From the NCBI GenBank assembly GCA_963697975.1, contig OY969111.1, forward strand, positions 1,364,001 to 1,428,000: a stretch of 64,000 nucleotides of DNA, read 5' to 3'. Positions 7,934-16,429 of this stretch are shown here, one piece after another. The notes beneath the pieces were generated by a model. That model did no database searches. It saw nothing but the letters and a program-made list of their open reading frames with translations, and was not told the origin of the DNA. How positions within the stretch are numbered: position 1 is the stretch's first letter; every line of letters starts with the position of its first letter. Both the position numbers and the translations under genes were made by a program. This stretch comes from QHXM01 sp963697975 (GTDB taxonomy: Bacteria; Acidobacteriota; Blastocatellia; Pyrinomonadales; Pyrinomonadaceae).

Positions 7934-8749
7934 ATGCCCGTATTGCCTGCAATGGCGCAGTCTAATTCAAGAGGAAACACGAAAGGCGCGCATCTCGATT
8001 TGTGGGAGCCGATTACGCCCGCTGCCCTGTGGAAGGGACGCACGGGGCGCGGCGTGCGTATCGGCGTCGTTGACAGCGGAATTGACGCGGCGCACCCGGC
8101 GCTGAAAGGCAAAGTGAAGGCGTCTGTGGAGGCCGTCTCAGAAGGAGGCCGCGTCACGTTTCGCTCAGCGAAGACGGGGGACGCGGCGGGACACGGCACG
8201 GCCTGTGCCGGGATTATCTCTTCGATTGCTCCCGAAGCAGAGCTTTACAGTATCAAGGTGCTCGGAGAGAATGCCTCCGGCTCAGGCGAGTTGTTTCTGG
8301 CCGGGCTTGATTACGCCATCAAGCAGCGGATGCAGATTATCAATCTGAGTTTGGGGACGACCAAGCCGCAGTATCACGGGCCGCTGCATGATCTGCTCGA
8401 CATGGCCTATCACGCGGGCTGCATCGTCGTCGCGGCGGCCAACAACCTGCCGCAGCCGAGCTTTCCTTCAATCTTCTCTTCCTCGCTCGTCTCGGTGGTC
8501 AAGACGGACGCCCAGGACCCCTTCAACTTTAGCTATCGCTACGGCGAGGTCATCGAAATCGTCGCGCCCGGCGTGCAGGTGCGTACCACGTGGCCGGGCG
8601 GAGGCTATCGCCAACTGACCGGCAACAGCTTCGCGTGCCCACACATCGTCGGCATCATCGCCCTCATCATGGAAGCCTATCCAGACCTGACGCCCTTTCA
8701 GGTCAAGACCATTCTCTACACAATCGCCCAGCAGAATCGGCAGGGATGA
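7934..8749 (+). CDS. S8-family (subtilisin) serine peptidase without signal peptide
   Basis: A 271-residue protein with a complete catalytic set: D47 (VVDSGID), H87 (GHGTACAG), oxyanion N170/N171 (AAANN) and S232 (GNSFACPH). There is no signal peptide and no recognisable propeptide, so it is probably cytosolic or an odd short form. The start is uncertain: neither ATG 7934 nor ATG 7952 has a Shine-Dalgarno. It is divergent from the S41 protease; the spacer (7659-7933) holds both promoters. Confidence 0.9.
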   Translation: MPVLPAMAQSNSRGNTKGAHLDLWEPITPAALWKGRTGRGVRIGVVDSGIDAAHPALKGKVKASVEAVSEGGRVTFRSAKTGDAAGHGTACAGIISSIAPEAELYSIKVLGENASGSGELFLAGLDYAIKQRMQIINLSLGTTKPQYHGPLHDLLDMAYHAGCIVVAAANNLPQPSFPSIFSSSLVSVVKTDAQDPFNFSYRYGEVIEIVAPGVQVRTTWPGGGYRQLTGNSFACPHIVGIIALIMEAYPDLTPFQVKTILYTIAQQNRQG

Positions 8750-8793
8750 AGAGAAGCGTTCCTTTCATCTGCGTGTGAATCTGGACGGCAAAT

Positions 8794-8880
8794 CACCACA
8801 GAGACACAGAGGGTCACAGAGGATGCACGGAGGCTTGTCTAACTCTCTGTGCCCCTCTGTGTCTCTGTGTCTCTGTGGTG
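8794..8880. repeat. Hairpin repeat, CACAGAG family
   Basis: Left arm 8794-8823 and right arm 8843-8880 are largely reverse complements made of (CA)CAGAGA units with a period of 7-8. It lies between the convergent subtilase and STAS genes. No poly-T run follows the stem on either strand. Confidence 0.75.
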
Positions 8881-8916
8881 AACTATTCTTTGCTTACCAC
8901 TCAACTACAATTTTCT

Positions 8917-9270
8917 TCAGGAAGTCGGCTTGAGGGCGGCGTCCTCTGTCTCGAACACCTCGAATGCCTTGAGCAGGTTGGTCATCTTCATCAGGCCGCG
9001 AATCGGCTGGGGGATATTGGTCAGCCGCAGGGCGGCATCATGTCGCGCCGCAGTGACAAGACAGGTAACTAATTCGCCGAGGCCCGCGCTGTCTGCGCGC
9101 CTGCACTGCGACAGATTGACGAGCAGTAAACGGCGACCGGCCTCAAGCTGCTTCCTGACGGTCTCAAGCAAAACCTCGTGGCCGCCCGCTAGCGTCAATT
9201 CTCCGATCACGTCAATGGCGACCGCTCCTTCAAGCTCGCGCTCCTTGAGTTCGAGTTTACCGTTTGGCAT
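8917..9270 (-). CDS. STAS-domain anti-sigma-factor antagonist-like protein
   Basis: A 117-residue protein. Start ATG 9270 was chosen because longer starts read into repeat DNA and GGAG lies 9 nt upstream. It is a single STAS domain with the phosphorylatable serine in RRADSAGLGEL. Family members act in partner-switching with anti-sigma kinases (SpoIIAA/RsbV type). No kinase or phosphatase partner is in the window. Confidence 0.88.
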   Translation of the reverse strand: MPNGKLELKERELEGAVAIDVIGELTLAGGHEVLLETVRKQLEAGRRLLLVNLSQCRRADSAGLGELVTCLVTAARHDAALRLTNIPQPIRGLMKMTNLLKAFEVFETEDAALKPTS

Positions 9271-9367
9271 GAATTGATTCTCCGTCTGCGAGGGAGATTC
9301 TGACGATATAGAACATTTGATATACGAGAACAAGGGCGAGCCGGGATTCACTGAAGAGGGTGCAAGG

Positions 9368-9500
9368 AACCACAGATGAACGCGGATGAAAAGCAAGAAT
9401 TAACTACAAAGGCACGAAGCCACTAAGAAAGTTACAATCTTCTCTTTTGTGTCTTTGTGCCTTTGCGGCTATCCGTGTGTATCTGCGTTCATCTGTGGTT
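9368..9500. repeat. Nested hairpin repeat
   Basis: Outer arms AACCACAGATGAACGC (9368-9383) and GCGTTCATCTGTGGTT (9485-9500) are perfect. The inner part carries AAAGGCAC/GTGCCTTT arms (about 9404-9470) related to the element at 13821-13881. It lies between divergent genes, i.e. in promoter space, so it is not simply a terminator. Confidence 0.75.
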
Positions 9501-9617
9501 ATATCTCCTCTGATATGGTGTATATTAAGCCCGAACTTTCAATTGCGCTTGACGAGCGCGCGAGAACTTTTGCGACGCGCTGCGCGTAAGTCAGCATCAA
9601 AGGAGTTTAAGCCAGAG

Positions 9618-10049
9618 ATGAGTAACCCATACGACAATCCGCAGGACGAACCGAGAACGCCGGAGATAGTAGACGACCTGATGTTGCGCGAGGATGAGCC
9701 GGAGCAGCATGAGCGGGGGCGCACATCGTCTTCCGTGCGTGAGATCGCCTCGCGCATTCCCGAATCACTGAGCGCCATCGGGCGCGACATCAGTCGCACC
9801 ATCGAGCGCGCCATTTCTGCAAAGGATGATTACGTGGTCGCCGTCAAAGTCTCGCACGATGCACAGGAGAAACTCGAACAACTCGTTCAGGCCGGTGTCT
9901 TTCGCAACCGCGCCGAAGCCGCCGCTTTCCTCATAGACGAAGGCATCAAGACGCAGTCCGCCCTGTTTGACCGCGTCCAGCAAAAGCTCGCCGAGATTGA
10001 GCGCCTGCGCGCCGAACTGCGCGGGATGATTAACGAAAATCCCGGCTAA
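9618..10049 (+). CDS. Ribbon-helix-helix-like protein with acidic N-terminus
   Basis: A 143-residue protein; start ATG 9618 follows AAAGGAG at longer than usual spacing. An acidic, disordered N-terminus (1-45) leads to VKVSHDAQEKLEQLVQAGVF, then RNRAEAAAFLIDEGI (about 75-110), which looks like a ribbon-helix-helix or CopG-like fold. A short coiled coil ends the protein. Possible DNA-binding regulator; no partner gene nearby. Confidence 0.65.
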   Translation: MSNPYDNPQDEPRTPEIVDDLMLREDEPEQHERGRTSSSVREIASRIPESLSAIGRDISRTIERAISAKDDYVVAVKVSHDAQEKLEQLVQAGVFRNRAEAAAFLIDEGIKTQSALFDRVQQKLAEIERLRAELRGMINENPG

Positions 10050-10072
10050 ATCGCATTCTCCGAATAAAAAAG

Positions 10073-10102
10073 CCGCCCGGCATGAGTCGTCATACCGGGC
10101 GG
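10073..10102 (-). terminator. Rho-independent terminator for the Ycf48-like gene
   Basis: CCGCCCGG (10073-10080) pairs with CCGGGCGG (10095-10102), extended by ATGA/TCAT in the loop. Read on the minus strand it is followed by a run of six T. It therefore serves the minus-strand gene that ends at 10232. Confidence 0.8.
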
Positions 10103-10120
10103 AATCACAGGAGGAATCGA

Positions 10121-10231
10121 ATGTTACCCAACCGCTTTTCCCCTTGGGCGGCTCTCTTTGGGGTAACCTTGCAAATTCTCAGATGTCTTGACCCGCCTCT
10201 TCGGTTGCTCGCCTGCTTTAACTATCAATAA
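10121..10231 (+). CDS. Candidate 36-residue hydrophobic small protein
   Basis: ATG 10121 follows AGGAGG at 6 nt, an unusually good site, and opens 36 codons ending next to the stop of the convergent gene (10232). The peptide has a hydrophobic centre (FSPWAALFGVTLQILRCL). However, the sequence also folds as an RNA (GTTACCC / GGGTAAC) and lies in the 3' trailer of the minus-strand gene, so it may be chance. Confidence 0.3.
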   Translation: MLPNRFSPWAALFGVTLQILRCLDPPLRLLACFNYQ

Positions 10232-11191
10232 TCAACGCTCGTACTGCAAAATCATCCCGTTGCTGCCCACAGCCCAGCCCATCTTTTTGTCCATAAAAAG
10301 CGCGTAAAGGTTCTGTTTCGTCTTGCTCGCCTGCTGAATCCAAGTGCGGCCCCCGTCGTCGGAGCGCAAAATCACGCCGCCGCGCCCGACCAGCCAGCCA
10401 GCCTTTTCGTCAGGGAATTCCACACTGAGGAACGTGGCGCGCACCGTCACTTCGACCGGCGTCCAGGTCAGACCGCCGTCCATCGTTCTGAGAATGGTCG
10501 CCCGCTCGCCCACAGCCCACCCGACCCGCTCGTTGCGAAAATCCACGTGATAGAGCGTCGCCTTCGTATTCGACAACTGCTCGGCCCACGTCTCGCCGCC
10601 ATCCTCCGTGTGCAGAATCGTGCCGCCGACGCCGACGATCCAGCCGCGCTTTTCGTCCGCAAAATCCACGTGAATCAATTCCTGCCTGGTCGGGACGCGC
10701 TGGCGCTGCCACGATTTTCCGCCATCGTTGGTGTAGATGACCAGACTATCAACTACCACGTCGTCGTTACTGATAGAGCCGACGACCCAGCCTCTCTTCT
10801 TCCCTGAAAAGCGCACGCTGTAAAGCTCCGGCTGTGCCCCGCCGAAATCCGAAGCAAAGTAGCGTCGTATCTCCCTCCAAGCCTGCCCGCCGTCTTCCGT
10901 TTGGAAAATGCTGCTGCCTGCAAGCAGGTAACCATTATCCTTATTGCGGAAGTAGATGTCGTTGACGGCATCTTTCGTCTCGACGGATTGCGGTGTCCAC
11001 GTCAGCCCGCCGTCTATCGTGCGGCTGACGAACCCGCCATCGCCAGCCACCCACCCGCGCTTAGCGTCTGCGAAATAGACTGTGTTCAAATCTTTTCCGG
11101 CAGCACCGCTCTGAACCGTCACCCAGCCTTCCTGCGCCTGAGCGGCGTTCGCCGAAATCATAAACAAAAGGACTATGACTGCTTTCTTCAT
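10232..11191 (-). CDS. Secreted Ycf48-like (BNR repeat) beta-propeller protein
   Basis: About 319 residues. Start ATG 11191 (MKKAVIVLLFMISANAAQA) gives a clear signal peptide; the longer start at 11248 reads through repeat DNA. The body is a series of propeller blades, each with an RGW(V/I)VG-type strand and an (T/S)xDGGxTW Asp-box, about six or seven in number. Homologues include the photosystem assembly factor Ycf48/HCF136, but in non-phototrophs the role is unknown; a periplasmic binding or assembly scaffold is plausible. Confidence 0.85.
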   Translation of the reverse strand: MKKAVIVLLFMISANAAQAQEGWVTVQSGAAGKDLNTVYFADAKRGWVAGDGGFVSRTIDGGLTWTPQSVETKDAVNDIYFRNKDNGYLLAGSSIFQTEDGGQAWREIRRYFASDFGGAQPELYSVRFSGKKRGWVVGSISNDDVVVDSLVIYTNDGGKSWQRQRVPTRQELIHVDFADEKRGWIVGVGGTILHTEDGGETWAEQLSNTKATLYHVDFRNERVGWAVGERATILRTMDGGLTWTPVEVTVRATFLSVEFPDEKAGWLVGRGGVILRSDDGGRTWIQQASKTKQNLYALFMDKKMGWAVGSNGMILQYER

Positions 11192-11466
11192 ACTCTTCGT
11201 AGGACAAACATTCCTGCCTGTCGTAGGACAGACAGTCTTGTCTGTCATTGAGCGCGAGAGCGCGAATACTTGTTAGCGAACCTCAAGAGCGTGGCTTAAG
11301 CACGCTAGACAGACAGGAATGTCTGTCCTACATGGATGCTCTTGTACACGAACTAGACCGCGTAAGACAAGACTGCGACGCGACGGAAGGCAGTCAGCAG
11401 AACTCATTATTGTTTTCTGCTGACTGCCTTCCGCTTGTGGCCTATGGCTTTTACCCGCGTCCGTCC
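11192..11466. repeat. Gene-free stretch with two palindromic elements
   Basis: GTAGGACAGACA (11223-11234) is the exact complement of TGTCTGTCCTAC (11320-11331), each flanked by further GACAG/CTGTC units. A separate perfect 19-bp hairpin has arms 11384-11402 and 11415-11433 with a 12-nt loop. It lies between co-directional minus-strand genes. No gene was seen. Confidence 0.75.
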
Positions 11467-13725
11467 TTATTTCGTCGCATTGACGCGATAGACGCGCCCA
11501 TCGTAAACGACGACCACACGCTCGCCCAGCGCGAAGAACGCGGCTAATCGCGGCTCGCGTTTGAGTAGAGCGAAATATTCGTCGCTGCCGAAGACGAGCG
11601 TCGTTTCAGGCTTGCGCGCGTCCGCGTTAAAGTCCGCGTCCGTCCACACGCCGTCGCGCAGATAGAAGGTCTTCTGGCCTACATTGCGAACGACAGATGA
11701 CGAGGTATCTTTATCCTCAGAGAGAGTACGTATCGCCTCCTGCTGCTCGCGGTCACGCTTGCTCTGCCGGACAGCCACAGCGCCGGTCGTAGCCTTCGCG
11801 GCCTCCTTCGGCGGTACTTGCGCGGCGGCATCCGCTCCCCCCCTGCCGAAACCGGGTTGACCGCTACGTGCCGCCGACGGACGATTGGCAAGCCGCCCGT
11901 TGGTGGGCAGAGATTCTATCCGTCTCTCGCTGACCGTCACATCCATCGCTGCCTGGTTCGCCTCAACAGCAAGATAGGACGTGTAAGGCGTAACGATGCC
12001 GTAGCGCGTGCCCAGATCAACGACCTCGTCGCGCAGTTCCTTCTGCTCGCCGTTGCTGCGAATCTGTTCCATCAGCCAGCCGACGCGACGCGTTGCCCAC
12101 AGGCGAGGCAGGAAATCGTTATCGTCTTCCTTGAGCGCGAAGCGCAGATTCTCAAACGTGTAGGTGCGGCTGTTGCGCCCGGTCTTGCCGGTCAGCATCA
12201 CGTTGACCCGACGCAAATCGTCCGGGTTCTGGTAGCGTCCAATCAAGGTTATCTGCGTGCCTTTGAACAAATCGGGCAGGCCACGTGGGTAAACCAGATC
12301 GGTCTCGACACCGCCCATGTTGAGAATCAGGTCGGTCAGCACCGGAAAATTAATCTTGGCGAAAAAGTTGGAGACCTTGATTTCCAGATTCTCTTTCGGC
12401 TCGACGTAATCGGCCACGCCGCCGTTCTCCGCCGCGAGTTTGTCCAAGAGCGCGGTGTTCACGTCATAGCCGACGCCGAACGTAAACAATCGCACGCCGG
12501 AAAGGCGTACCCCGCGCACGTTTTCGATGATGCGCGTGACATTCGTTTCGCCGACGGTCGGTAGCCCGTCCGTCATAAAGACGAGCATCTTGGGACGTTC
12601 GGACTCTTTGAACTGACGGAAGCCCGCACGCAACGCGTCGTTGATGTTTGTGCCGCCGGTCGCACGCAATTTATTGACGAAAGCCTCGCCGCGAGCGCGG
12701 CCAGCCGCGTCCGCCGTAATCATTCCGCTTTCCATCAAGCGTTCTTCCCCGGCAAACGAGACGATGTTGAAGCGGTCTGCGTCACGAAGACTCTTGACGC
12801 CGAAGAGCAAGGCGGAACGCGCCTTTTCCATCTTCCCTTCATCATTCATCGAACCCGACGTGTCCAGCACGAAAACGATGTCTTTGGCCGCATACTCGGT
12901 TTCAGACCAATCGTCTTTCGGCGAGAGCATCATCAGGAAATAGCCGTCCTTGCCCGGCTCGCGGTGCGTCAGAAGCGAGAGGCCGAAGTCTTCGCGTGAG
13001 ATGGTGTAGAAGAGTTGGAAATCCTGCGGCTCTTTTCCCGGCTTCTCTTCAAAGGAGAGGCGCGCGTTGCGCGAACCGTGCGCGGCCAGATCAATTTGGT
13101 GGCTGGGGCTGTAGACGTTGCGGACAGGTTCTTTGCCGTCAATCTCGACGCGGCCTGAAACTAAGCCTATCGGCGCGAGATTGTGCCCCGTGCCGAGCGG
13201 ATAGCGATACGAGACCGTGCCGGATTCGGCTTTCAGCACCTGCGTGTAGGTCAGTTCAAGTTTCTTGTCCGAGTGCGCGGGGATGGGAAAGATGCTGGCC
13301 TGAAAAAGGTCTTTGCCAGCGTATTCTAAAAGTCCGGGGTCGCGCTGGCGGCGGACGATCTCGTCGTAAATCCTGCGCGCCTCTTCGCGCGAGCGCACCT
13401 CGCCGACCAGCTTGTTGTTTCCGTCCCAGATGGCAAACTCGACGATTGAAGCCGTTTCGGGAATCGGGAAGAGATAAGTGCCTTCGAGGATGGCGTCCGA
13501 GTCGTTGCGAAAGATTTGCACGACGTGCGTGGTGGCGACCTGCCCGGTGATCTTGGTATCAATGTTGATGGATTTGACGGGCAGGGCGCGAGGAAGATTG
13601 ACGGCGCTGGGCGGCGTGGGGCAGCGGCGACACGGGCCGGGAACGATCATGCCCTGCGCCGAAGCCATTACCGACAAGCCCGCGACCATCAGAATCAGGG
13701 TCAGGCAGATTGTAACTTTTCTCAT
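11467..13725 (-). CDS. Secreted VIT and VWA domain protein
   Basis: About 752 residues. Start ATG 13725 after AAGGAG, followed by a signal peptide (VTICLTLILMVAGLSVMASA). Residues about 40-170 form a VIT domain (TTHVVQIFRNDSDAILEGTY to YDEIVRRQRDPGLLE). Residues about 280-455 form a VWA domain with the MIDAS motif DTSGSM. The C-terminal 200 residues are poorly conserved and end in a small beta domain (KTFYLRDGVWTDADF). The pairing resembles inter-alpha-trypsin-inhibitor heavy chains; bacterial members are envelope proteins of unknown role that probably bind a metal-dependent ligand. Confidence 0.9.
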   Translation of the reverse strand: MRKVTICLTLILMVAGLSVMASAQGMIVPGPCRRCPTPPSAVNLPRALPVKSINIDTKITGQVATTHVVQIFRNDSDAILEGTYLFPIPETASIVEFAIWDGNNKLVGEVRSREEARRIYDEIVRRQRDPGLLEYAGKDLFQASIFPIPAHSDKKLELTYTQVLKAESGTVSYRYPLGTGHNLAPIGLVSGRVEIDGKEPVRNVYSPSHQIDLAAHGSRNARLSFEEKPGKEPQDFQLFYTISREDFGLSLLTHREPGKDGYFLMMLSPKDDWSETEYAAKDIVFVLDTSGSMNDEGKMEKARSALLFGVKSLRDADRFNIVSFAGEERLMESGMITADAAGRARGEAFVNKLRATGGTNINDALRAGFRQFKESERPKMLVFMTDGLPTVGETNVTRIIENVRGVRLSGVRLFTFGVGYDVNTALLDKLAAENGGVADYVEPKENLEIKVSNFFAKINFPVLTDLILNMGGVETDLVYPRGLPDLFKGTQITLIGRYQNPDDLRRVNVMLTGKTGRNSRTYTFENLRFALKEDDNDFLPRLWATRRVGWLMEQIRSNGEQKELRDEVVDLGTRYGIVTPYTSYLAVEANQAAMDVTVSERRIESLPTNGRLANRPSAARSGQPGFGRGGADAAAQVPPKEAAKATTGAVAVRQSKRDREQQEAIRTLSEDKDTSSSVVRNVGQKTFYLRDGVWTDADFNADARKPETTLVFGSDEYFALLKREPRLAAFFALGERVVVVYDGRVYRVNATK

Positions 13726-13820
13726 AACACTCTCCTTTGAAGGCTCTTGAGGCGCAGACATCCGTCGCGCATTTGACTGAAGAACGCCCCGGCAGGCTTT
13801 TCTTGCAGACTATTCTCTCA

Positions 13821-13881
13821 CCACAAAGGCACAAAGACACTAAAAAGTCGTAGATTTCTTAGTGTCTTTGTGCCTTTGTGG
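13821..13881. repeat. Hairpin repeat, CACAAAG family (perfect 23-bp arms)
   Basis: Arms 13821-13843 and 13859-13881 are exact reverse complements made of ACAAAGG/CACAAAG units around a 15-nt loop. It lies between the MFS gene and the VIT/VWA gene, both on the minus strand. Confidence 0.88.
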
Positions 13882-13891
13882 TTAATTAACC

Positions 13892-15154
13892 TTAATTAAG
13901 TTCCCGCAAACGTTTGTCGCGCAACGTCACGATGGCGATGAAGATGGCGATGATGAGGCCGCCGGTGGCGAGCGTGCGCGGCGCACCGAAGCGCTCGGCG
14001 GCTGCTCCGGCAATGAGATTGCCGATGGGCATTGTGCCGATGAACGAGAGAATGAACATGCTCATCACGCGCCCGCGCATCTCGTCCGTCACGAGTTGCT
14101 GCAAAAGCGTGTTGACGACCGCCACGCAACTGACAATCGCAAATCCCATCCCGAAGGTGAAGGCGAGCGAGACGATCAGTTGAGTCGAAAAGGCGAACCC
14201 GATCAAACAGAGCGCGAAGGCAAACGCTCCGCTCAAGACAGACCAGCCCTTGTACTTAAAGTTTCCCAGATATGCCAGTATCAAAGCGCCGACGAATGCG
14301 CCCGCTCCCGATACGCCCATCAACAAAGAGTTCCCGCTTTCGTCCATATGAAAAACATCTTTCGCATAGACCGGGATCATCGAGAGATACGGAGCGCCGA
14401 AGAGACTGGTCATCCCTGAAATCATCAGCAGCATGAAGACACGCGGGCGCTGGCGGACATAGCGTAAGCCTTCAATCAAATCCTGCCAGACCGCACGCCG
14501 ATCCTTGGCCGAATGCGCGGGCACAGGCGGCGTCTTCTTCTCGTCGAATCGCACCATGTTGAGCGAGACGATCACGGCGACGAACGACAGCGCGTTGGCG
14601 AAGAAGCATCCGGCAATGCCGAAAACTTTCAGGGCGACTCCTGCCAACGTCGGCCCGACGACCCGCGAGAACTGAAACTGCGTCGAATTGAGCGCAATCG
14701 CGTTGGCTAAATCCTCACGCTCGACCAGATCAATCGTAATCGCCTGATACGATGGCCCGGCAATCGCAAAGCAACAGCCTGTGATGAACGAAAGGACGAG
14801 AATCATCCATACATGTACGACTCCCGTTATCACCAGCACGGCGAGCACGAGCGAAGAGAGTCCTGCGCCGATTTGTGTGTAGAGCAGCAGACGCCTGCGA
14901 TCCACAAGGTCTGCGAAGACGCCCGCCAGAAGCGTGAGCAATAAGCCCGGCGCGGTGGCCATAAAGCCGTCCACTCCAAGCCAGAATGGAGAATTGGTCA
15001 GATGATAGACGAGCAGGCCCTGCGCGACTGCCTGCATCCACGTTCCCGTGTTCGAGAGAAACGCGCCCGTCCAGAACAGTCTGAAATTACGGTGCGAGAG
15101 AGCGCGGAACATCCCCGACACGCCCTTCGTGCTTTTTTCTGACTGTGCCACCAT
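13892..15154 (-). CDS. MFS transporter (DHA3/EntS-like exporter)
   Basis: A 420-residue protein with twelve predicted membrane helices and the MFS loop motif FADLVDRRRLLLYTQ between helices 2 and 3. The start FRALSHRNFRLFWTGAFLSNTGTWMQ is typical of the MFS_3 group (EntS-like and related exporters). Substrate unknown. It is divergent from the TMEM175-like gene. The 3' end abuts a hairpin repeat. Confidence 0.88.
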   Translation of the reverse strand: MVAQSEKSTKGVSGMFRALSHRNFRLFWTGAFLSNTGTWMQAVAQGLLVYHLTNSPFWLGVDGFMATAPGLLLTLLAGVFADLVDRRRLLLYTQIGAGLSSLVLAVLVITGVVHVWMILVLSFITGCCFAIAGPSYQAITIDLVEREDLANAIALNSTQFQFSRVVGPTLAGVALKVFGIAGCFFANALSFVAVIVSLNMVRFDEKKTPPVPAHSAKDRRAVWQDLIEGLRYVRQRPRVFMLLMISGMTSLFGAPYLSMIPVYAKDVFHMDESGNSLLMGVSGAGAFVGALILAYLGNFKYKGWSVLSGAFAFALCLIGFAFSTQLIVSLAFTFGMGFAIVSCVAVVNTLLQQLVTDEMRGRVMSMFILSFIGTMPIGNLIAGAAAERFGAPRTLATGGLIIAIFIAIVTLRDKRLRELN

Positions 15155-15331
15155 TCGTCATCCATGAATCGAAAGCGAAACCACCTTCAGCCCTCTGTCT
15201 TCAGAAAAGACTTGCTAAGACAGACTCTTTTCGCCTTTAATTCATCCCGTCTCGCTCTTGCTTAAGGTTGAAAGAAGTGCCCATCAAATTAACACATTCC
15301 ATTCTGCCGCGACGAATTGGCGGAGGTGAAA

Positions 15332-16096
15332 TTGATTCGAGAGAAGCTAATCGCAAAGGGCATCGGCCTTGATAAAAATTTTCGGATGCGCGGCACCGGC
15401 GAGGTCTCGCGCATTGAGGCGCTGAGTGATGCCGTCTTCGGCTTTGCCATCACGCTGCTGGTCGTGTCATTGGAAGTGCCGCAGACCTTCAACGAATTGC
15501 TGGAAGTGATGCGCGGTTTCACAGCCTTTGCCATCAGCTTCACTATGCTTTTCGTCGTCTGGCTCACGCAGTACAAATTCTTTCGCCGCTACGGTCTCAA
15601 CGACAATTTCACCATCTGGATCAACGCCCTGCTCCTCTTCTTCGTGTTGTTCTACGTCTACCCGCTCAAGTTTCTCTGGACCTTTTTGGTCAATGCCATC
15701 TTCGGATTCTCAACCAGCGTCTCCGCGCCGGATGGAACGCCCGTGCCTATTATTGAGGCCAGACAGATACCTACCTTGCTCACCGTCTTCGGCCTCGGCT
15801 ATGCCGCCATGTTCCTGATCTTCGCCTTGCTTTACTATCACGCCTATCGTAAACGAGCGCAGTTGCAGCTTAACGAACTGGAGATTCATGACACATGGAG
15901 CTACGTCATGGAAAACCTGCTGCACGTCCTGATTGGCGTGGGTTCGATTCTCGTCACACTCATTACTAAAAGCGGCTTCGGTGGGGCGGTCTACTGGCTC
16001 ATCGGCCCGGTGCAATACCTCAACGGCGAAATGAGGGGCAAGCGCAGGAAGAGACTCGAACAACGATTGGAGGAAGAAGCCCGCGCCACTGAGTAA
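15332..16096 (+). CDS. TMEM175-like potassium channel family protein
   Basis: About 254 residues. The signature sits at the start of the first helix: RIEALSDAVFGFAITLLVV, i.e. the RxxxxSDAVFxFAITLL pattern of TMEM175/DUF1211. Six membrane helices are expected, with VVWLTQYKFFRRYG and a large hydrophobic loop. Known bacterial TMEM175 proteins are non-canonical K+ channels. The start is uncertain: GGAGG (15322-15326) fits TTG 15332; another TTG lies at 15317 and an ATG at 15383. Confidence 0.85.
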   Translation: MIREKLIAKGIGLDKNFRMRGTGEVSRIEALSDAVFGFAITLLVVSLEVPQTFNELLEVMRGFTAFAISFTMLFVVWLTQYKFFRRYGLNDNFTIWINALLLFFVLFYVYPLKFLWTFLVNAIFGFSTSVSAPDGTPVPIIEARQIPTLLTVFGLGYAAMFLIFALLYYHAYRKRAQLQLNELEIHDTWSYVMENLLHVLIGVGSILVTLITKSGFGGAVYWLIGPVQYLNGEMRGKRRKRLEQRLEEEARATE

Positions 16097-16120
16097 CGGG
16101 ACAGTAAGAGTGTTTCAAAA

Positions 16121-16414
16121 GACCGGTTGGGTGTGTTAGATGATCTGCGAAGTGTGACAGATGGCCTGCGTAGCGTAAAACCTAGCTTGTGCGATGTGAA
16201 ACTTGATTGGCGCAGCGTGAAGATTGACTTGCGAAGTTGTGAAGATGGCTTGCGCGGTGTGTCAGATGCTTTGCGCAATCTGATAGATGTCTTGTGTGGT
16301 GTAACACATGACTTGCACAGCGTGAAAGTTGACTTGTGAGGCGTGAAAGATGGGTTGTGCAGGGATGAATTCGACTTGCGGAGCGTGGCAGACAACTTGC
16401 TCGCTGTAAATAAT
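16121..16414. repeat. 21-bp minisatellite, 14 degenerate units
   Basis: Fourteen consecutive 21-bp units (consensus near GACTTGCGCAGCGTGAAAGAT), the first quite degenerate, with exact 21-nt phase from 16142. On the plus strand they spell a 7-residue heptad (xLRSVxD) broken by one TGA at 16337. On the minus strand a different 7-residue repeat is open. No ribosome site precedes either reading. It lies just after the TMEM175-like gene and ends 15 nt from the stop of the xdhC-like gene on the minus strand. Confidence 0.9.
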
Positions 16415-16429
16415 GTGTCAATAGCCGCC

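Noticed and set aside
11818..12564. A 248-codon frame on the plus strand
   Set aside because: Antisense to the VIT/VWA gene, whose domains and signal peptide are clear.
16127..16339. Heptad-repeat coding frame over the minisatellite
   Set aside because: It starts only at TTG or GTG without a ribosome site and is cut by TGA; treated as repeat DNA, not as a gene.
16121..16414. CRISPR array
   Set aside because: Units follow each other without unique spacers and no cas gene is present.
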